Positions 36,265 through 46,698 of a stretch of 64,000 nt of DNA are shown here, piece after piece. A program made the position numbers and the translations under genes. Source of the stretch: Marinobacter salarius (GTDB taxonomy: Bacteria; Pseudomonadota; Gammaproteobacteria; Pseudomonadales; Oleiphilaceae); the NCBI GenBank assembly GCA_000831005.1, contig CP007152.1, forward strand, positions 4,464,001 to 4,528,000, given 5' to 3'. The notes below the pieces were generated by a model. The model ran no database searches and had not been told where the DNA came from. It saw only the letters and a program-made list of their open reading frames with translations. The number at the start of each line of letters is the position of its first letter. Positions within the stretch are counted from its first letter, which is position 1.

Positions 36265-37354
36265 TGTTATCCAGAAGGCGCCTTCTAACCCCCACTGTCT
36301 GGTCGTTCTGCCCCACGCGAGTTTGCGCTGTCCTGGGACTGTTACTCGGAACGTGCACAGCAAACGCGGAACTTCAGGACCTGTCAGAGCAGGAACTGTC
36401 GGAGATCGATGGCGCTGGCATTGGAGTCGTGTTGGAAGACTTCACGTTTTCCCATGGCGCGGACACGCCCGATGCCAATGGTAACCAGGCCCGGATTTTC
36501 AAGATTGGCGGCCTTAAGAGTACGGACGGCCGCGATGTCGAGATCGTGGTGAATCACTTGTACATCTCCGGAACCGGCAGCAACTACGGGCAGAACCTAA
36601 GCCCGGTAAATATTGGTCGGCTGGTGAATCCCTATCGGATTGACGTGGTCGACGGCAATAGTATCGGCATCCGGGACAAGGCCGTTCTCGAGTTCGCGGC
36701 GCCAGCTTTGGTGGACGCTGCCCAAGGGTACGACTGTATGAGCTCGGGTGCTATTGCGGGTAGTGGCGTTTGCTCCAGTCGGCCGGCGACGGCGGATTTT
36801 GTAGGTGAGCGCCTGATATCGGGCTGCAGATGAATGTGGCTGTGGGAGAAGACCGTTCGGCCAATATCAACATTCATGCGAAAAGCGCAGTTATTGATGG
36901 TAGCTATCTTCGCCTTTGGGGCGATGACGATCGTCGACAGATGGTGGGGCAGTTCAAGCTCAATTTCCAAACACCGGAATTGTCGATCAATGCCTGTTCT
37001 CAGGATGGCCAATCCTGCGGTTCAAGAATCACCATGACCAACTTTGCGCTGGAGCTGGCGATTGGCAACCAGTTGCAGCCGGTATTTTTCGACGTTGATG
37101 GCACTGGCAATTTTGTGGTGGAAGTCGCGGCCATCGAGCCGCCAGCTCCGGGATCAATTGGCGCTGATGGGCTGCGAGGTAGCAGTGACGCGCAAACCTG
37201 GGATTTCTATGAGGACTATTACACCAATCCCGATTATCGCAGTAACCTGCATATCGGAAATTTTTCCGTGGGTGACCGGGATTTCGGGTCGGCACGGGTC
37301 GAGGGCATGCTGATTCAGCACCTTGATATCCGAACCAAGGATCTGGCGCCATGA
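36264..37354 (+). CDS. Exported GQ-motif (DUF6160-like) protein 2, one frameshift
   Basis: ATG 36264 overlaps the previous stop. A signal peptide ending TCTANA precedes ELQDLSEQELSEIDGAGIGV, a variant of the LSEVxGQ motif with the Q replaced. The frame stops at 36833, but the next frame continues the same protein (RPDIGLQMNVAVGEDRSANI) if one base is added near 36812, and it ends at 37354. Together about 363 residues, beta-rich, with paired cysteines in SINACSQDGQSCGSRI. It overlaps the third gene by ATGA. Confidence 0.65.
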
Positions 37355-37899
37355 ATAGACGGTACGCGCATGCCCTGTTATTGGCCCTCGCATTGTCCAG
37401 CTCAAAACATGCGGTGGGTGAACTCGATCGTCTGAACGATGAGGCACTCTCTGAGGTATCCGGTCAGGGCGGCATATATTTATCAGGGGATATCAGCATT
37501 AATGAAATGGGCGGGCCTATTGAGAACGGCTATTTCGGCCGTTGTGATGATGCCGGTAAGAAGTGCGGTGCCAGGCTGGCCTACCGATTGAAAGAGGATG
37601 GCGGCTGGATGGTGCTGGATGAGATCAGGGGGAACTTTGCCTTCGAAGGACTGACCCTCCGTGTTCGTTCGATTGATTCCGGATTTGCCGGTGACGGCGA
37701 GGCGTTCAACGGTGACGTTGTAGAGATTGGTCTGCCGGATACCGTTCGCTACAACGATGTGCGGTTCAAAATCGCCGGGAGCAACACACCCAGACCAACA
37801 GACCCGGGATTCCAGCAAACAGACATCTTTGCGGTGGAAATGCAGGGTGACGTCATCATGGAGGGAAACCTATTGGTTTTCCCTACGGGAAATCCATAG
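37351..37899 (+). CDS. Exported GQ-motif (DUF6160-like) protein 3
   Basis: The 182-residue product has a signal peptide (HALLLALALSSSKHAVG) and then ELDRLNDEALSEVSGQGGIY, the clearest copy of the family motif. Two cysteines (GRCDDAGKKCGARLAY) may pair. The ATG overlaps the preceding TGA. The body is a short beta-rich domain ending at LLVFPTGNP. It is the smallest member of the array. Confidence 0.7.
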   Translation: MNRRYAHALLLALALSSSKHAVGELDRLNDEALSEVSGQGGIYLSGDISINEMGGPIENGYFGRCDDAGKKCGARLAYRLKEDGGWMVLDEIRGNFAFEGLTLRVRSIDSGFAGDGEAFNGDVVEIGLPDTVRYNDVRFKIAGSNTPRPTDPGFQQTDIFAVEMQGDVIMEGNLLVFPTGNP

Positions 37900-37908
37900 G
37901 GAGCGGGT

Positions 37909-40308
37909 ATGGCCGGGATCAGAAAGCACATCGTGGTCACACAGTCTGTGAGGGGCGTAGTGTTGGCGTTGTCGGCACCCGCGATGGCGGATATGCAGCT
38001 TCTGGGCGACGAAGATATGGCGGATATAAGTGGCCAAAGCGGTATTACCCTGGAAATGGAGCTGGGTATGACCGCGGACCGTTTAACGTATTTCGATGAT
38101 GATCGCGGTATCTACCTTGAGGATTTCCGGGTTGGTTCCGCAAGCCAGCCAGGTGAGTCGGCTGCTCATGTCATAAGGGTCGATATCACCGATGAGGCGT
38201 CGTTGAATCTGGACTACCTGGTTGAGGATCGGAGGATTGAGTTCGGCGATATACGGTTGGCTGGCGCCCCGGGGATTGGCATGGGTGGCATTTTCTTTGA
38301 TCACAGCCTGCAGGGAAACCTGCGCATCAGCCCGGGAGGTGCGTTTGGCTCATCGGGTTACACATTCGACACCGCCTACACCATGACCGGCGGCCGCCTG
38401 GGCTATCGAACCAACGGTAATGAAGTCTTCCTGGATGATATCACCCTCAGTGTAGAGGCCCTGGGTGTCACCCTGGATGTAGTTGGCAGTACTCTGGAGC
38501 TGAACGCCCCCCGCGTATCCGGTTCCTACGATGTGGGGGCAATCCGATACAGTAATAACCCTGCCAATCATGGCAACACCTACGACGTCGCAACTGGCCA
38601 GGCCCTGCCCAGCTATGGCGGGCTCAGCGGTTCCTTCGACCTCTCGTCGAAAACCGGCATTACAGCCGGTGGGCGCGAAGGGGAGGGTTTTCGGTTGGAT
38701 AACGAAACCACGATTAACAGTGCATCCTTTATCTATCATGACGACCACCACGCGCTTGCGTTCCGCGATATTACAGGCCAATACCGACTGAATGATCTCC
38801 GGGTGGACGTGACAGCGGACCGTTACGGACGCGACGCCCTGGGGTTCACGCTGGGGTCGCTGAACGGGAAATTTAACATTGGTCGCATTGAAATGGGCGC
38901 CGGCGGGCAAAGTATTGGCGAAGTGAATGTCAGCTTCATGCTGCAGGACCACGTCTACAATGGGCGCAGCTACACCAACGCGGTTTACCTGCAAGGTGGG
39001 GGGCACCCAGATGCCGGCTCTCAAGGGCTCAGGTTGTCCACTGAGTGGAGTTTGCAGTTGGCCGACCTGAGTTATACCGAGGATGGCAACCGCGTCATCT
39101 TCAGCGGACTGCAGTCCTGGGGGCAGGGGGATGTCACAGTTAACGTTACGCGGGATGGTGAGCTTAATGGAACGCGTTTTTATGACGGGCTCCGGATTGG
39201 CTTTGAGGATGTGTCGGCCGGCTACAGGATTAATGGCTTACGAGTAGGCAGCGAGGATGCCCCGCTTCAGGGTGGTACGGAGCTGCTTCTGGCGCTTGGC
39301 TTCTACCCGGCTTACGAATTCGATATGGATGGCCAGGTGACGCTTGGAGCGGGCGGTGCCAGTGGTGAGGGCCTAACCATCAACTCGGATATCCGTATAC
39401 GGAATGGCCGGGCTGCTATCATCGCCGCGCCTTACGATGAAGGTTCGGGGGAGATTTCTCAGAAGGGTTTGTGGATCAGCGATCTCAGCTACGATGCCCA
39501 TGTTCGGGATATGACCCTGGATGTGACCGAAGACGGGCTGGCCCTCATCAAGGGGGAGGCCTGGAGCCTTATGGATGTTGGCAACCTGCGGGTTGGCGAT
39601 AAGGCGGCGGGATCAAGCTTTGGCCGATTTGTGGTTCAGAAATACGAAACCGGAAGTAGCATGACCATTGTCCCGGGTGGGGCTGGCAATGTCTGCGCCG
39701 GCGGTTCGGGGGACTCTGAGTCGGCCTGTGCTGCATCGGGCGGAATCTGGGAGGCTCGTGGTGAAGAAGGAATCACGATCCAGCTCAAACAGATACTCGC
39801 AAGGGAAGTCAGTGAGGCGCGCAAGAATGCATTTACCTGGGAAACCAATCGTCAGGTGGATTCCAGTGGCAAGCCGATCAACAATACAGGCTCCAGGCTC
39901 GTACTTGACGATATTCATACCAGCGATGGCGGTGACTTCGACGGTGACGGTGTAGACGATAATACCTTCGGAATACGCACGGACCTTTCTGTCGATGTCT
40001 ACCAGACCAAGGTGGTCAAGAAGACAGATGGCGCAGATGCTTTGGGAGTGGTCGGCGCAAGGGGCGACGAAAAAATAATGGACCCGGCCGCAGGGGCGGG
40101 GTACCGCTATGTCTCATCGCCCACTGCGGCTGACCTGGATAATCGCCCGCTGGGGTTCGCCGTTCGGGCGAGGAGCCAGTTCAAGGAACTCTCCATCAAC
40201 AACATTGATCTGGTCCATCCCACCGGTGGTCCACAAACAGCAGTCTATGGCGTGAAAATGCAGAACTTCAATATTGAGGCCAATCTGACTGCAACGCCCA
40301 TACCCTGA
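37909..40308 (+). CDS. Exported GQ-motif (DUF6160-like) protein 4, large
   Basis: The 799-residue protein has a signal peptide ending SAPAMA, then DMQLLGDEDMADISGQSGIT. It is built of many beta-strand repeats with G-rich turns. Segments of the kind (Y)LEDFRVG, FLDDITLSVEALG, ALAFRDITGQYRLNDLRVDV and VIFSGLQSWGQGDVTVNV recur about every 60-100 residues, suggesting tandem domains or a long beta-solenoid. Its size makes it the likely structural component of the array. It starts nine bases after gene 3. No anchor or sortase-type tail is visible. Confidence 0.7.
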   Translation: MAGIRKHIVVTQSVRGVVLALSAPAMADMQLLGDEDMADISGQSGITLEMELGMTADRLTYFDDDRGIYLEDFRVGSASQPGESAAHVIRVDITDEASLNLDYLVEDRRIEFGDIRLAGAPGIGMGGIFFDHSLQGNLRISPGGAFGSSGYTFDTAYTMTGGRLGYRTNGNEVFLDDITLSVEALGVTLDVVGSTLELNAPRVSGSYDVGAIRYSNNPANHGNTYDVATGQALPSYGGLSGSFDLSSKTGITAGGREGEGFRLDNETTINSASFIYHDDHHALAFRDITGQYRLNDLRVDVTADRYGRDALGFTLGSLNGKFNIGRIEMGAGGQSIGEVNVSFMLQDHVYNGRSYTNAVYLQGGGHPDAGSQGLRLSTEWSLQLADLSYTEDGNRVIFSGLQSWGQGDVTVNVTRDGELNGTRFYDGLRIGFEDVSAGYRINGLRVGSEDAPLQGGTELLLALGFYPAYEFDMDGQVTLGAGGASGEGLTINSDIRIRNGRAAIIAAPYDEGSGEISQKGLWISDLSYDAHVRDMTLDVTEDGLALIKGEAWSLMDVGNLRVGDKAAGSSFGRFVVQKYETGSSMTIVPGGAGNVCAGGSGDSESACAASGGIWEARGEEGITIQLKQILAREVSEARKNAFTWETNRQVDSSGKPINNTGSRLVLDDIHTSDGGDFDGDGVDDNTFGIRTDLSVDVYQTKVVKKTDGADALGVVGARGDEKIMDPAAGAGYRYVSSPTAADLDNRPLGFAVRARSQFKELSINNIDLVHPTGGPQTAVYGVKMQNFNIEANLTATPIP

Positions 40309-40417
40309 GGTCTCAGGCGGCAAATTTTGGACGTGCCGCGGCGTCGTCCTTTGTCTTTTGGTTCGACGTGTTGTTTAATCCCGCCCTGATCCCATTCAAA
40401 TACGCGGGCGTTCCTTG

Positions 40418-41384
40418 ATGAAATCCAAAGCACTTCTTGGCCTCCTGGCAGACGGCCAGTTTCATTCCGGTGAGTCCCTTGCCAGCAGTCTTGGCATCAG
40501 TCGCACGGCAATTTGGAAGCAGGTTCGTCGTGCAGCGGAGGAGGGTGTCCGTATAGAAACCATTCGTGGCAAGGGCTATCGCCTGTTGAGCGACATGGAC
40601 TTGCTTGATGCGGAACGGATAACGCAGAGTCTGGCGCCGGATTGTCGCACCAGGTCGAACTGATCGTAATGGATGAGGTAGATTCGACCAATGCTGAAAT
40701 TGTACGACGCCGTGCGGGATCCGATTCCGGTCGCATTCCCGTGTGCATCTCCGACTGTCAGACCGCCGGCCGTGGCAGGCGCGGCCGGCCCTGGCAAAGC
40801 CCACGGGGACAGAACCTGTACCTGAGCCTGGGGCTGACGTTTCGAGGCAGCTTCGCCATGCTGGATGGTTTAAGCCTGGTTCTGGGTGTGGCGGTCGCCG
40901 AAGCCTGGAGCAGCATGGTGTTGCAGATGTGGGGCTGAAGTGGCCCAACGATATTTTTCTCGGCGGTAGCAAGCTGGCTGGTATTCTGGTTGAGCTTCAG
41001 GGCGAACTTGAAGAGGGGGTGGTGCAGGTTGTTGCAGGTATTGGTCTGAACGTGCATATGAAAGAGTCTGCGGAGGTGGATCAATCTTGGAGCAGTCTTG
41101 ACATAGCCGTGCCTGAACGTCGCTGGAATCGTAGCGAGCTTGCTGCGTCACTCGTTAATTCCGTCCTTGACTCCGTGGACGAGTTCGCCAGTCAGGGGTT
41201 TACCGGGTTCCGTTCACGTTGGCAGGGTCGAGATATATTTTACGGTAAGTCCCTGGTTGCCAGCCAGGGTGGACTCGCCGGGAACGGGCGTGGAATCGAT
41301 GATACCGGTAATTACCTGATCGACGACGGCAAAGAGTTGGTCAGGGTTCGTGCCGGCGAGATAAGCCTGCGGGTCCGCCCATGA
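40418..41384 (+). CDS. birA: Biotin-protein ligase / biotin operon repressor BirA, two frameshifts
   Basis: ATG 40418 starts the N-terminal winged helix (LLADGQFHSGESLASSLGIS, RTAIWKQVRRAAEEG, IETIRGKGYRLL). After a shift near 40650 the ligase domain follows: EVDSTNAEIV, the biotin/ATP loop CQTAGRGRRGRPWQSPRGQN, and after a second shift near 40912 (one missing C restores ALEQHGVADVG) KWPNDIFLGGSKLAGILVEL and the C-terminal SH3-like domain. BirA attaches biotin to carboxylase subunits and represses bio genes. The stop overlaps coaX. The shifts are probably sequencing errors in an essential gene. Confidence 0.93.
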
Positions 41385-42115
41385 AGCTATTGGTGGATGC
41401 CGGGAATACCCGGCTGAAGTGGCTGCTGGTCGGCGATGGTCATTTGGTTGGCACCGGTTCCGCCATTCTGGACGCCGACGACCCATTCTGCGACATCCGT
41501 TGTCAGTCCGCCCATATCAGGCGAGTTGCAGTATCCACTGTGATCTCGGAAGAAAGGCGCCAACATTTGCAGGTGCAGTTGGAAGCGTTCTGTCGTGCTC
41601 CGATTGTGTTTCATTGGGCTGAGCCCCGTCGAGGTGGTTTGGTGAATGCCTACACCGAAACCGACAGGATGGGGGCCGATCGCTGGCACGCCATGTACGC
41701 TGCATGGCAGGCCGATGAGGGTGGTTTTGCCGTTGTTGATGCCGGCAGTGCTATTACGATTGATTATGTTGCCGATACGGGGGCGCACCTGGGCGGCTAT
41801 ATTCTCCCGGGTAAGCAGATGATGCTCAGGTCCTTGAGACAGGACGCTGCGAGAATTGGTTTTGATGCCAGTGATGTGCAGGCTGCGGAGCCTGGGGCGT
41901 CGACAACCGAATGCGTCCAGCATGGACTGGTCTGGCTCTGGGCATCAATGGCTGCACGGATTGAGGCGGATTGCCGTCGTCTTGGTCTTGGTCGCGTCCT
42001 GGTGACGGGAGGCGACGCCGAAGGCCTGCTTGATGCCGGGCTTTCGGCCCACCACGAGCCTTCATTGGTGCTCAAGGGGCTTGCGGCTGTTGATGGGGAG
42101 AGTGAACGCGAATGA
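41381..42115 (+). CDS. coaX: Type III pantothenate kinase
   Basis: The 244-residue ASKHA-fold kinase makes 4'-phosphopantothenate, the first step of coenzyme A synthesis. Phosphate-binding motifs are MKLLVDAGNTRLKW at the N-terminus and the GAD motif (DRMGADRWHAM) with the FAVVDAGSAITIDYV segment. GGYILPGKQMMLRSL and VLVTGGDAEGLL complete the signature. It overlaps birA (ATGA) and the SPOR gene (ATGA), the same order as in Pseudomonas. Confidence 0.95.
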   Translation: MKLLVDAGNTRLKWLLVGDGHLVGTGSAILDADDPFCDIRCQSAHIRRVAVSTVISEERRQHLQVQLEAFCRAPIVFHWAEPRRGGLVNAYTETDRMGADRWHAMYAAWQADEGGFAVVDAGSAITIDYVADTGAHLGGYILPGKQMMLRSLRQDAARIGFDASDVQAAEPGASTTECVQHGLVWLWASMAARIEADCRRLGLGRVLVTGGDAEGLLDAGLSAHHEPSLVLKGLAAVDGESERE

Positions 42116-42846
42116 GGTGGTTTGCTGTTGCCCTGATTCTGATCAATGGGGCGCTTTGGTTATACGGGGACAAGCTCGGACCAAAGCCCGTTGCCGTTGT
42201 AACTGAACGCCAGGCATTGCCGCGGGTGGCTGATCTGAAACCGCTGTCGCCAGAGGTTGAACCCGAAGCCGCCAGGGATGATGTGACGCTGGCCGAGGGC
42301 GAAGCCACTCAGCCAGCCGTTGATGTTGAGGCTCCGCCAGAGAGGGAAGCGGTTCCCCTGAGTTTCTGCGTTCGGTTGGGGTGGTTCGACTCGGAGCAGA
42401 GTGCGCGGCAGGCTTATCGTTCCCTGGGGCGGCCTGGAACCGACTATGACGTTGCTGAGGAAGAGCGGGAACTGGCGCCACTGCATTGGGTGATCATACC
42501 TCCTCAACCGGAAGATCGGGCACTGGATCTGTTTCGCGATCTCCAGCAGAGGGGGATCGACTCCTACCTGGTAACCCGGGGCGAGAATAAAAATGCCATT
42601 TCTCTTGGGCTGTTCGAGTCCCGACAGGCCGCCGAAAATGTCTTGGCTGAAAAAAAACGCCAGAATCTCAATGCAATACTGGCCAACTTCCCCCGAAATC
42701 AGCTAAGCTACGCGCTCGTTTTTGAAGACCAACTGGTACCGGATTCCGGTGCGGTTGGGGCGGCGGAAACGGATTACAGTGAGAATTTCGACATGGTCGA
42801 AATCAGGCGTTGTGAAGGTGTTGCAACGCGTTCTGAAAATCCGTAG
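42112..42846 (+). CDS. SPOR-domain-like membrane protein
   Basis: The 244-residue protein has an N-terminal membrane anchor (WFAVALILINGALWLYG), a proline- and glutamate-rich linker, and a C-terminal domain with SPOR-type strand and helix pattern (SFCVRLGWFDSEQSARQAYR, AISLGLFESRQAAENVLAEK). SPOR domains bind denuded septal peptidoglycan. It is the conserved third gene of the birA-coaX-SPOR unit upstream of the tRNA cluster. The tRNA promoter lies in its last codons. Confidence 0.8.
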   Translation: MRWFAVALILINGALWLYGDKLGPKPVAVVTERQALPRVADLKPLSPEVEPEAARDDVTLAEGEATQPAVDVEAPPEREAVPLSFCVRLGWFDSEQSARQAYRSLGRPGTDYDVAEEERELAPLHWVIIPPQPEDRALDLFRDLQQRGIDSYLVTRGENKNAISLGLFESRQAAENVLAEKKRQNLNAILANFPRNQLSYALVFEDQLVPDSGAVGAAETDYSENFDMVEIRRCEGVATRSENP

Positions 42847-42849
42847 TAT
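42821..42849 (+). promoter_or_regulatory. Promoter of the tRNA cluster
   Basis: TTGCAA (42821-42826) and TAGTAT (42844-42849) with an ideal 17-base spacer, inside the 3' end of the SPOR gene and 28 bases before tRNA-Thr. Confidence 0.7.
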
Positions 42850-42877
42850 ACCGCCCTCGCTGAAGAGGCGAATGTGA

Positions 42878-42953
42878 GCTGGCGTAGCTCAGTTGGTAGA
42901 GCAGCTGACTTGTAATCAGCAGGTCGGGGGTTCGATTCCGTCCGCCAGCTCCA
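42878..42953 (+). tRNA. tRNA-Thr (anticodon TGT)
   Basis: The 76-base gene starts GCTGGCG, with acceptor mate CGCCAGC, a D arm GCTCAGTTGGTAGAGC, anticodon stem-loop CTGACTTGTAATCAG, T arm with TTCGATT, and encoded CCA. Confidence 0.97.
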
Positions 42954-42993
42954 CTTTAAGTTTAGGCAGGTTTGCCGTTGGCATGCCTGACTC

Positions 42994-43077
42994 GGAGGGG
43001 TTCCCGAGTGGCCAAAGGGATCAGACTGTAAATCTGACGCGAAAGCTTCGCAGGTTCGAATCCTGCCCCCTCCACCA
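42994..43077 (+). tRNA. tRNA-Tyr (anticodon GTA)
   Basis: The 84-base class II tRNA starts GGAGGGG and ends CCCCTCC-A-CCA. The anticodon loop is CTGTAAA, and a long variable arm follows it. Confidence 0.97.
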
Positions 43078-43087
43078 CTTATTGCTC

Positions 43088-43162
<75 letters not shown>

Positions 43163-43180
43163 ATTTGTAGTGTTGAAAGC

Positions 43181-43256
43181 GCTCATGTAGCTCAGTCGGT
43201 AGAGCACATCCTTGGTAAGGATGAGGTCACCGGTTCAATTCCGGTCATGAGCTCCA
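43181..43256 (+). tRNA. tRNA-Thr (anticodon GGT)
   Basis: The 76-base gene starts GCTCATG, ends CATGAGC-T-CCA, with anticodon loop CTTGGTA. In related genomes tufB follows this tRNA; here an RND pump fragment on the other strand begins within about ten bases of the CCA. Confidence 0.97.
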
Positions 43257-43262
43257 TTATTT

Positions 43263-45613
43263 GTCCGGTCAACGTTACGGTCCAGTTGATTAGGGAGATA
43301 GGTCGAATCTCAAGATCTTCCGGCATGATCACTTCGCCACGTGCATTACGCGCCACCAGTTGAACGCTCCTTATGCCCTGGCGCAGTTCGGTGACGGCCA
43401 CTCCGCGGAGTTGGAACTGCAGTTGCCGGGCAACTTCCGCCGGGGTCAGGCCCATCCAACCCAGGTTTTCCGGTCCATATCAAGATAGAGAGTGGGCACG
43501 CGCTCATCCCATTCGAGATGCGGCATGACGATATTCGCATGCCCGGTCATGAGAGTCCGGATCTGGTGCGCGATCTCTCTGAGCTGATCGGCTTCCGGAC
43601 CCAGCACACGAAAACTGACCGGCCAGACCACCGGGGGGCCGTACAGCAAACGCGTTACCCGTACCCGCGCCTCCGGAAATTCACCCGCCGCGATTCTGGC
43701 TTCCAGCACCGAGATGATGCGATCGCGCCCTTCAACGTCCTGCCCAATGGCAATCAACTTGGCAAATGCCGGGTCCGGCTGCTCGGGGTTGGCCGATACG
43801 AAGAACCGGGGCGCACCGGCACCGATGTAAGCGGAAAGGCTTTTCACCTCCGGCATGTCCATCAGAATCGCTTCCAGGCGTCTGACACTTTGATCCGTGG
43901 TGGCAATAGCGCTCCCCTGCGGAGCGTAGACACTGATCAGAACTTCGGGGCGATCAGAACTGGGAAAAAATTGCTTCTGCACCTGGGTTGCCATCCCGAA
44001 AGCACTGATCGCCAGCAAACCCACTGTAATAAAAACGACGGTTTTCCGGTACTGTACACACGCTGTGATCACCCCGCGCAACCGCTGATAAAACGCGCTT
44101 TGGTAGAGGTCCTGGCCCGTATGCCCGGTGTAATCGGGCAAGAGTTTGACGCCAGATAAGGCGTAAAGGTTACCGCCACCACCCAGGAAATCAACAATGA
44201 AAAAGCCAGCACCCAGAAGATGTTGCCGGTATATTCCCCCACACCGGACTGGGCAAATCCGATGGGGACAAATCCGGCCACCGTCACCAGCGTTCCAAAC
44301 AGCATGGGCGCGGCGGTTACGCTCCAGGCATGACTGGCTGCCCGTACCCGGTCCCAGCCACTCTCCATCTTCACAATCATCATTTCAATGGCGATGATCG
44401 CATCGTCCACTAACAGGCCCAGTGCGATAATCAACGCACCCAGGGTGATGCGGTCCAGGTTTATGCCCGCCATTTTCATCAACAAAAAGGTCAGGCCGAG
44501 GGTCACAGGAATCGCAATGCCCACCACCAAACCCGCGCGCAGACCGATCGCCAGTATGCTGACCCCCATCACGACGACCAACGCAACCAGAAACTTGACC
44601 TGAAAAAGATCAACCGCCTGAGTGATGGCTTCCGCCTGATCGGTCAGGGTCTGTATTGACATTCCCAGCGGCAGCCTGCCCTGTTCGGCACTGACAAACT
44701 CGCGCAGCCGCTCACCAAACTCCAGGCCATTTTCACCCGCGCGCATGACGACACCTAACAGGATCGCATCCTCACCGTTGGAGCGGACGATGTAGCTCAA
44801 AGGATCTTCATAACCTAAACGCACCTCGGCCAGATCAGACACGGTGATAAGCTGGTCTCCGATACGCAGAGGTACTGAGGTGAGGCGCTCAAGGTCAGAC
44901 AGGTCGATGTTGCTGCGGACATAAACCCGCGGGCCGGCAAGATCAACAAAGCCAAGAGGCTGAAGACGGTTGTTGGCCTCTATCGCCTGCAACACCTCTT
45001 CTGCCGACAAACCGAGGTTGTTGAGCCGGTCCTGATCAAATTCGAGATACACCCGCTCAGGACGCTCCGCCAGGAGCTGTGCTTTTTGCAAGCCGGGCAG
45101 CCGTTGCAAGCGATCCCGTATCGATTCTGCCTCTCGGGTCAGTTCACGCATTGGCATCCCGGGTGCCGTCAGCGCCAGCAGGGAGAAATACACATCCGCG
45201 AAATCATCGTTGACGATGGGGCCGATCACACCCCGGGGCAGATTGGGCCTCTCATCGAGCATGCGTTTGCGGACTTGATAGAAGAGGTCCGGCACTTTTT
45301 CGCTGGGCGTAGAATCCTGGAATCGGATAAGCATGGCGGCCTGCCCGGGCCGGATGGTTGTTTCAATGGTATCGGTATACGCCACCTCCTGAACTCGCTT
45401 TTCCAGACGATCCACGACCTGATTCTGCAGCACCTCGGGGGTTGCTCCTGGCCAGACGACAGAAACCACCATCGCCCGGACGGTGAACGCAGGGTCTTCC
45501 GCCCTACCAAGGGAGGAGAACGCGTAGAAACCGGCAACAACGGACAGCAAAAGAAAAAAGAGGGTGACCGAACGCTCGCGCACTGCCAGCGCGGAAAGAT
45601 TCGGTAAGCTCAT
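43263..45613 (-). pseudogene. RND efflux pump inner-membrane subunit, C-terminus missing, two frameshifts
   Basis: The protein begins with the usual first helix (RSVTLFFLLLSVVAGFYAFS) and the porter motif AEDPAFTVRAMVVSVVWPGA. It includes the proton-relay helix IALGLLVDDAIIAIEMM (paired aspartates) and the loop VTFTPYLAS. Frames shift near 44110 and 43455. The readable homology ends at DLEIRPISLIN near 43270, about 780 residues into a protein normally of about 1020, directly beside tRNA-Thr. The last membrane half is lost, so this copy cannot pump. The start overlaps the adaptor stop. Confidence 0.8.
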
Positions 45614-46661
45614 TGAGCCAGCTCCCGCACCGCCATGCCAGGCGTGAGCAGGTGTGTCCCCAACGCGACGATGGGCGTTCCCGCGTTGATATCGGCCTTG
45701 ATCTGCGCATACTCTTCACCCAGATCGATCACCTCGACCGCAAGGGGCTTCACCGTGCCATCGGAGACCAACCAGACCTGCGGCGTTTGCCCTCTCTCAT
45801 CGAGGGCACCCAGCGGTACGCGATGGCTGGGCGCGGTTTGCTTCTGTGCTAACCGGACACTCACCACCGAACCCAGGGTTAAAGATGAGGGGTAGGGCCC
45901 CTCCAGGCTGTATCGGGCACGCCAGCTCCGGCTTGCGGGGTCGGCAGCCCCGGCAATCTCTCTCAGGCTCACAGCAAGCTGTTCGCCAGTGGGCAAAGGA
46001 ACATAACCGCGCCTGGGCGGGTTACTGCCCTCTGGTAAAAAAACCTCGACTTCCAGCGATTGATCTTCGGCCAGAACGGCAAGGGTTTGACCGACACTCA
46101 CAACCTGGCCGGGTTCAACGATGACCTCAGTGACCACGCCCGCATTAGCGGCTTTTAGTTCCGCATACCCCAGGGCATTCTGAGCCTGCTGATTGCGTGC
46201 AGAAGCCGTTTGCACCTGGCTGCGCGCCTCACGCTCTGCCAATTCAAGGCGTTGCAGGGTTTGTTCGCTGACAAACTGACGCCCCACAAGTTGCTGCTGG
46301 CGCTGGAGCTCATTGGTGGTAATTGCCAGGGCCGCTTCTGCACGCTTCAGATCCGCGGCGGCTCCCTCCGCCGTTGCTACAAGGTCTCGTGTATCGAGTT
46401 TGAACAGTAAGTCGCCTTTTCCACGCGTTGACCGGCATCAATGTAACGATGTTGAATCCGACCGGCGATCTGAAAGGCCTGAGGAACTTCGTGGCGGCCT
46501 CGCAGGGTTCCTGAAAATCTGTGCGCTGTTGGGCCGGCGTCCTTTAGTTCAACTGTTTTTACCCAGGGGATAGGGGCGCGGGCCTCTGGGGGCGGTTCCG
46601 AAGACTGCTGACAACCAGACAAAATGAGCAGCGAGATAAACAGTGTCAGCATACAGCGCAT
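45610..46661 (-). CDS. RND efflux periplasmic adaptor (membrane-fusion) lipoprotein, one frameshift
   Basis: ATG 46661 (MRCMLTLFISLLILSGCQQS) gives a lipobox ending LSGC. The first barrel strand region FSGTLRGRHEVPQAFQIAGR is followed by a break at about 46413. One extra A in GGAAAAGGCG restores VEKGDLLFKLDTRDL. The helical hairpin, lipoyl domain (AGVVTEVIVEPGQVVSVGQT) and beta-barrel follow to 45610. It links the RND pump to an outer-membrane channel. It lies in a leftward operon 37 bases after the hydrolase gene; no outer-membrane factor gene is adjacent. Confidence 0.85.
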
Positions 46662-46698
46662 GGCAGGTGTCCCGATTAGCAAAATCAAGGTGTGGGTA

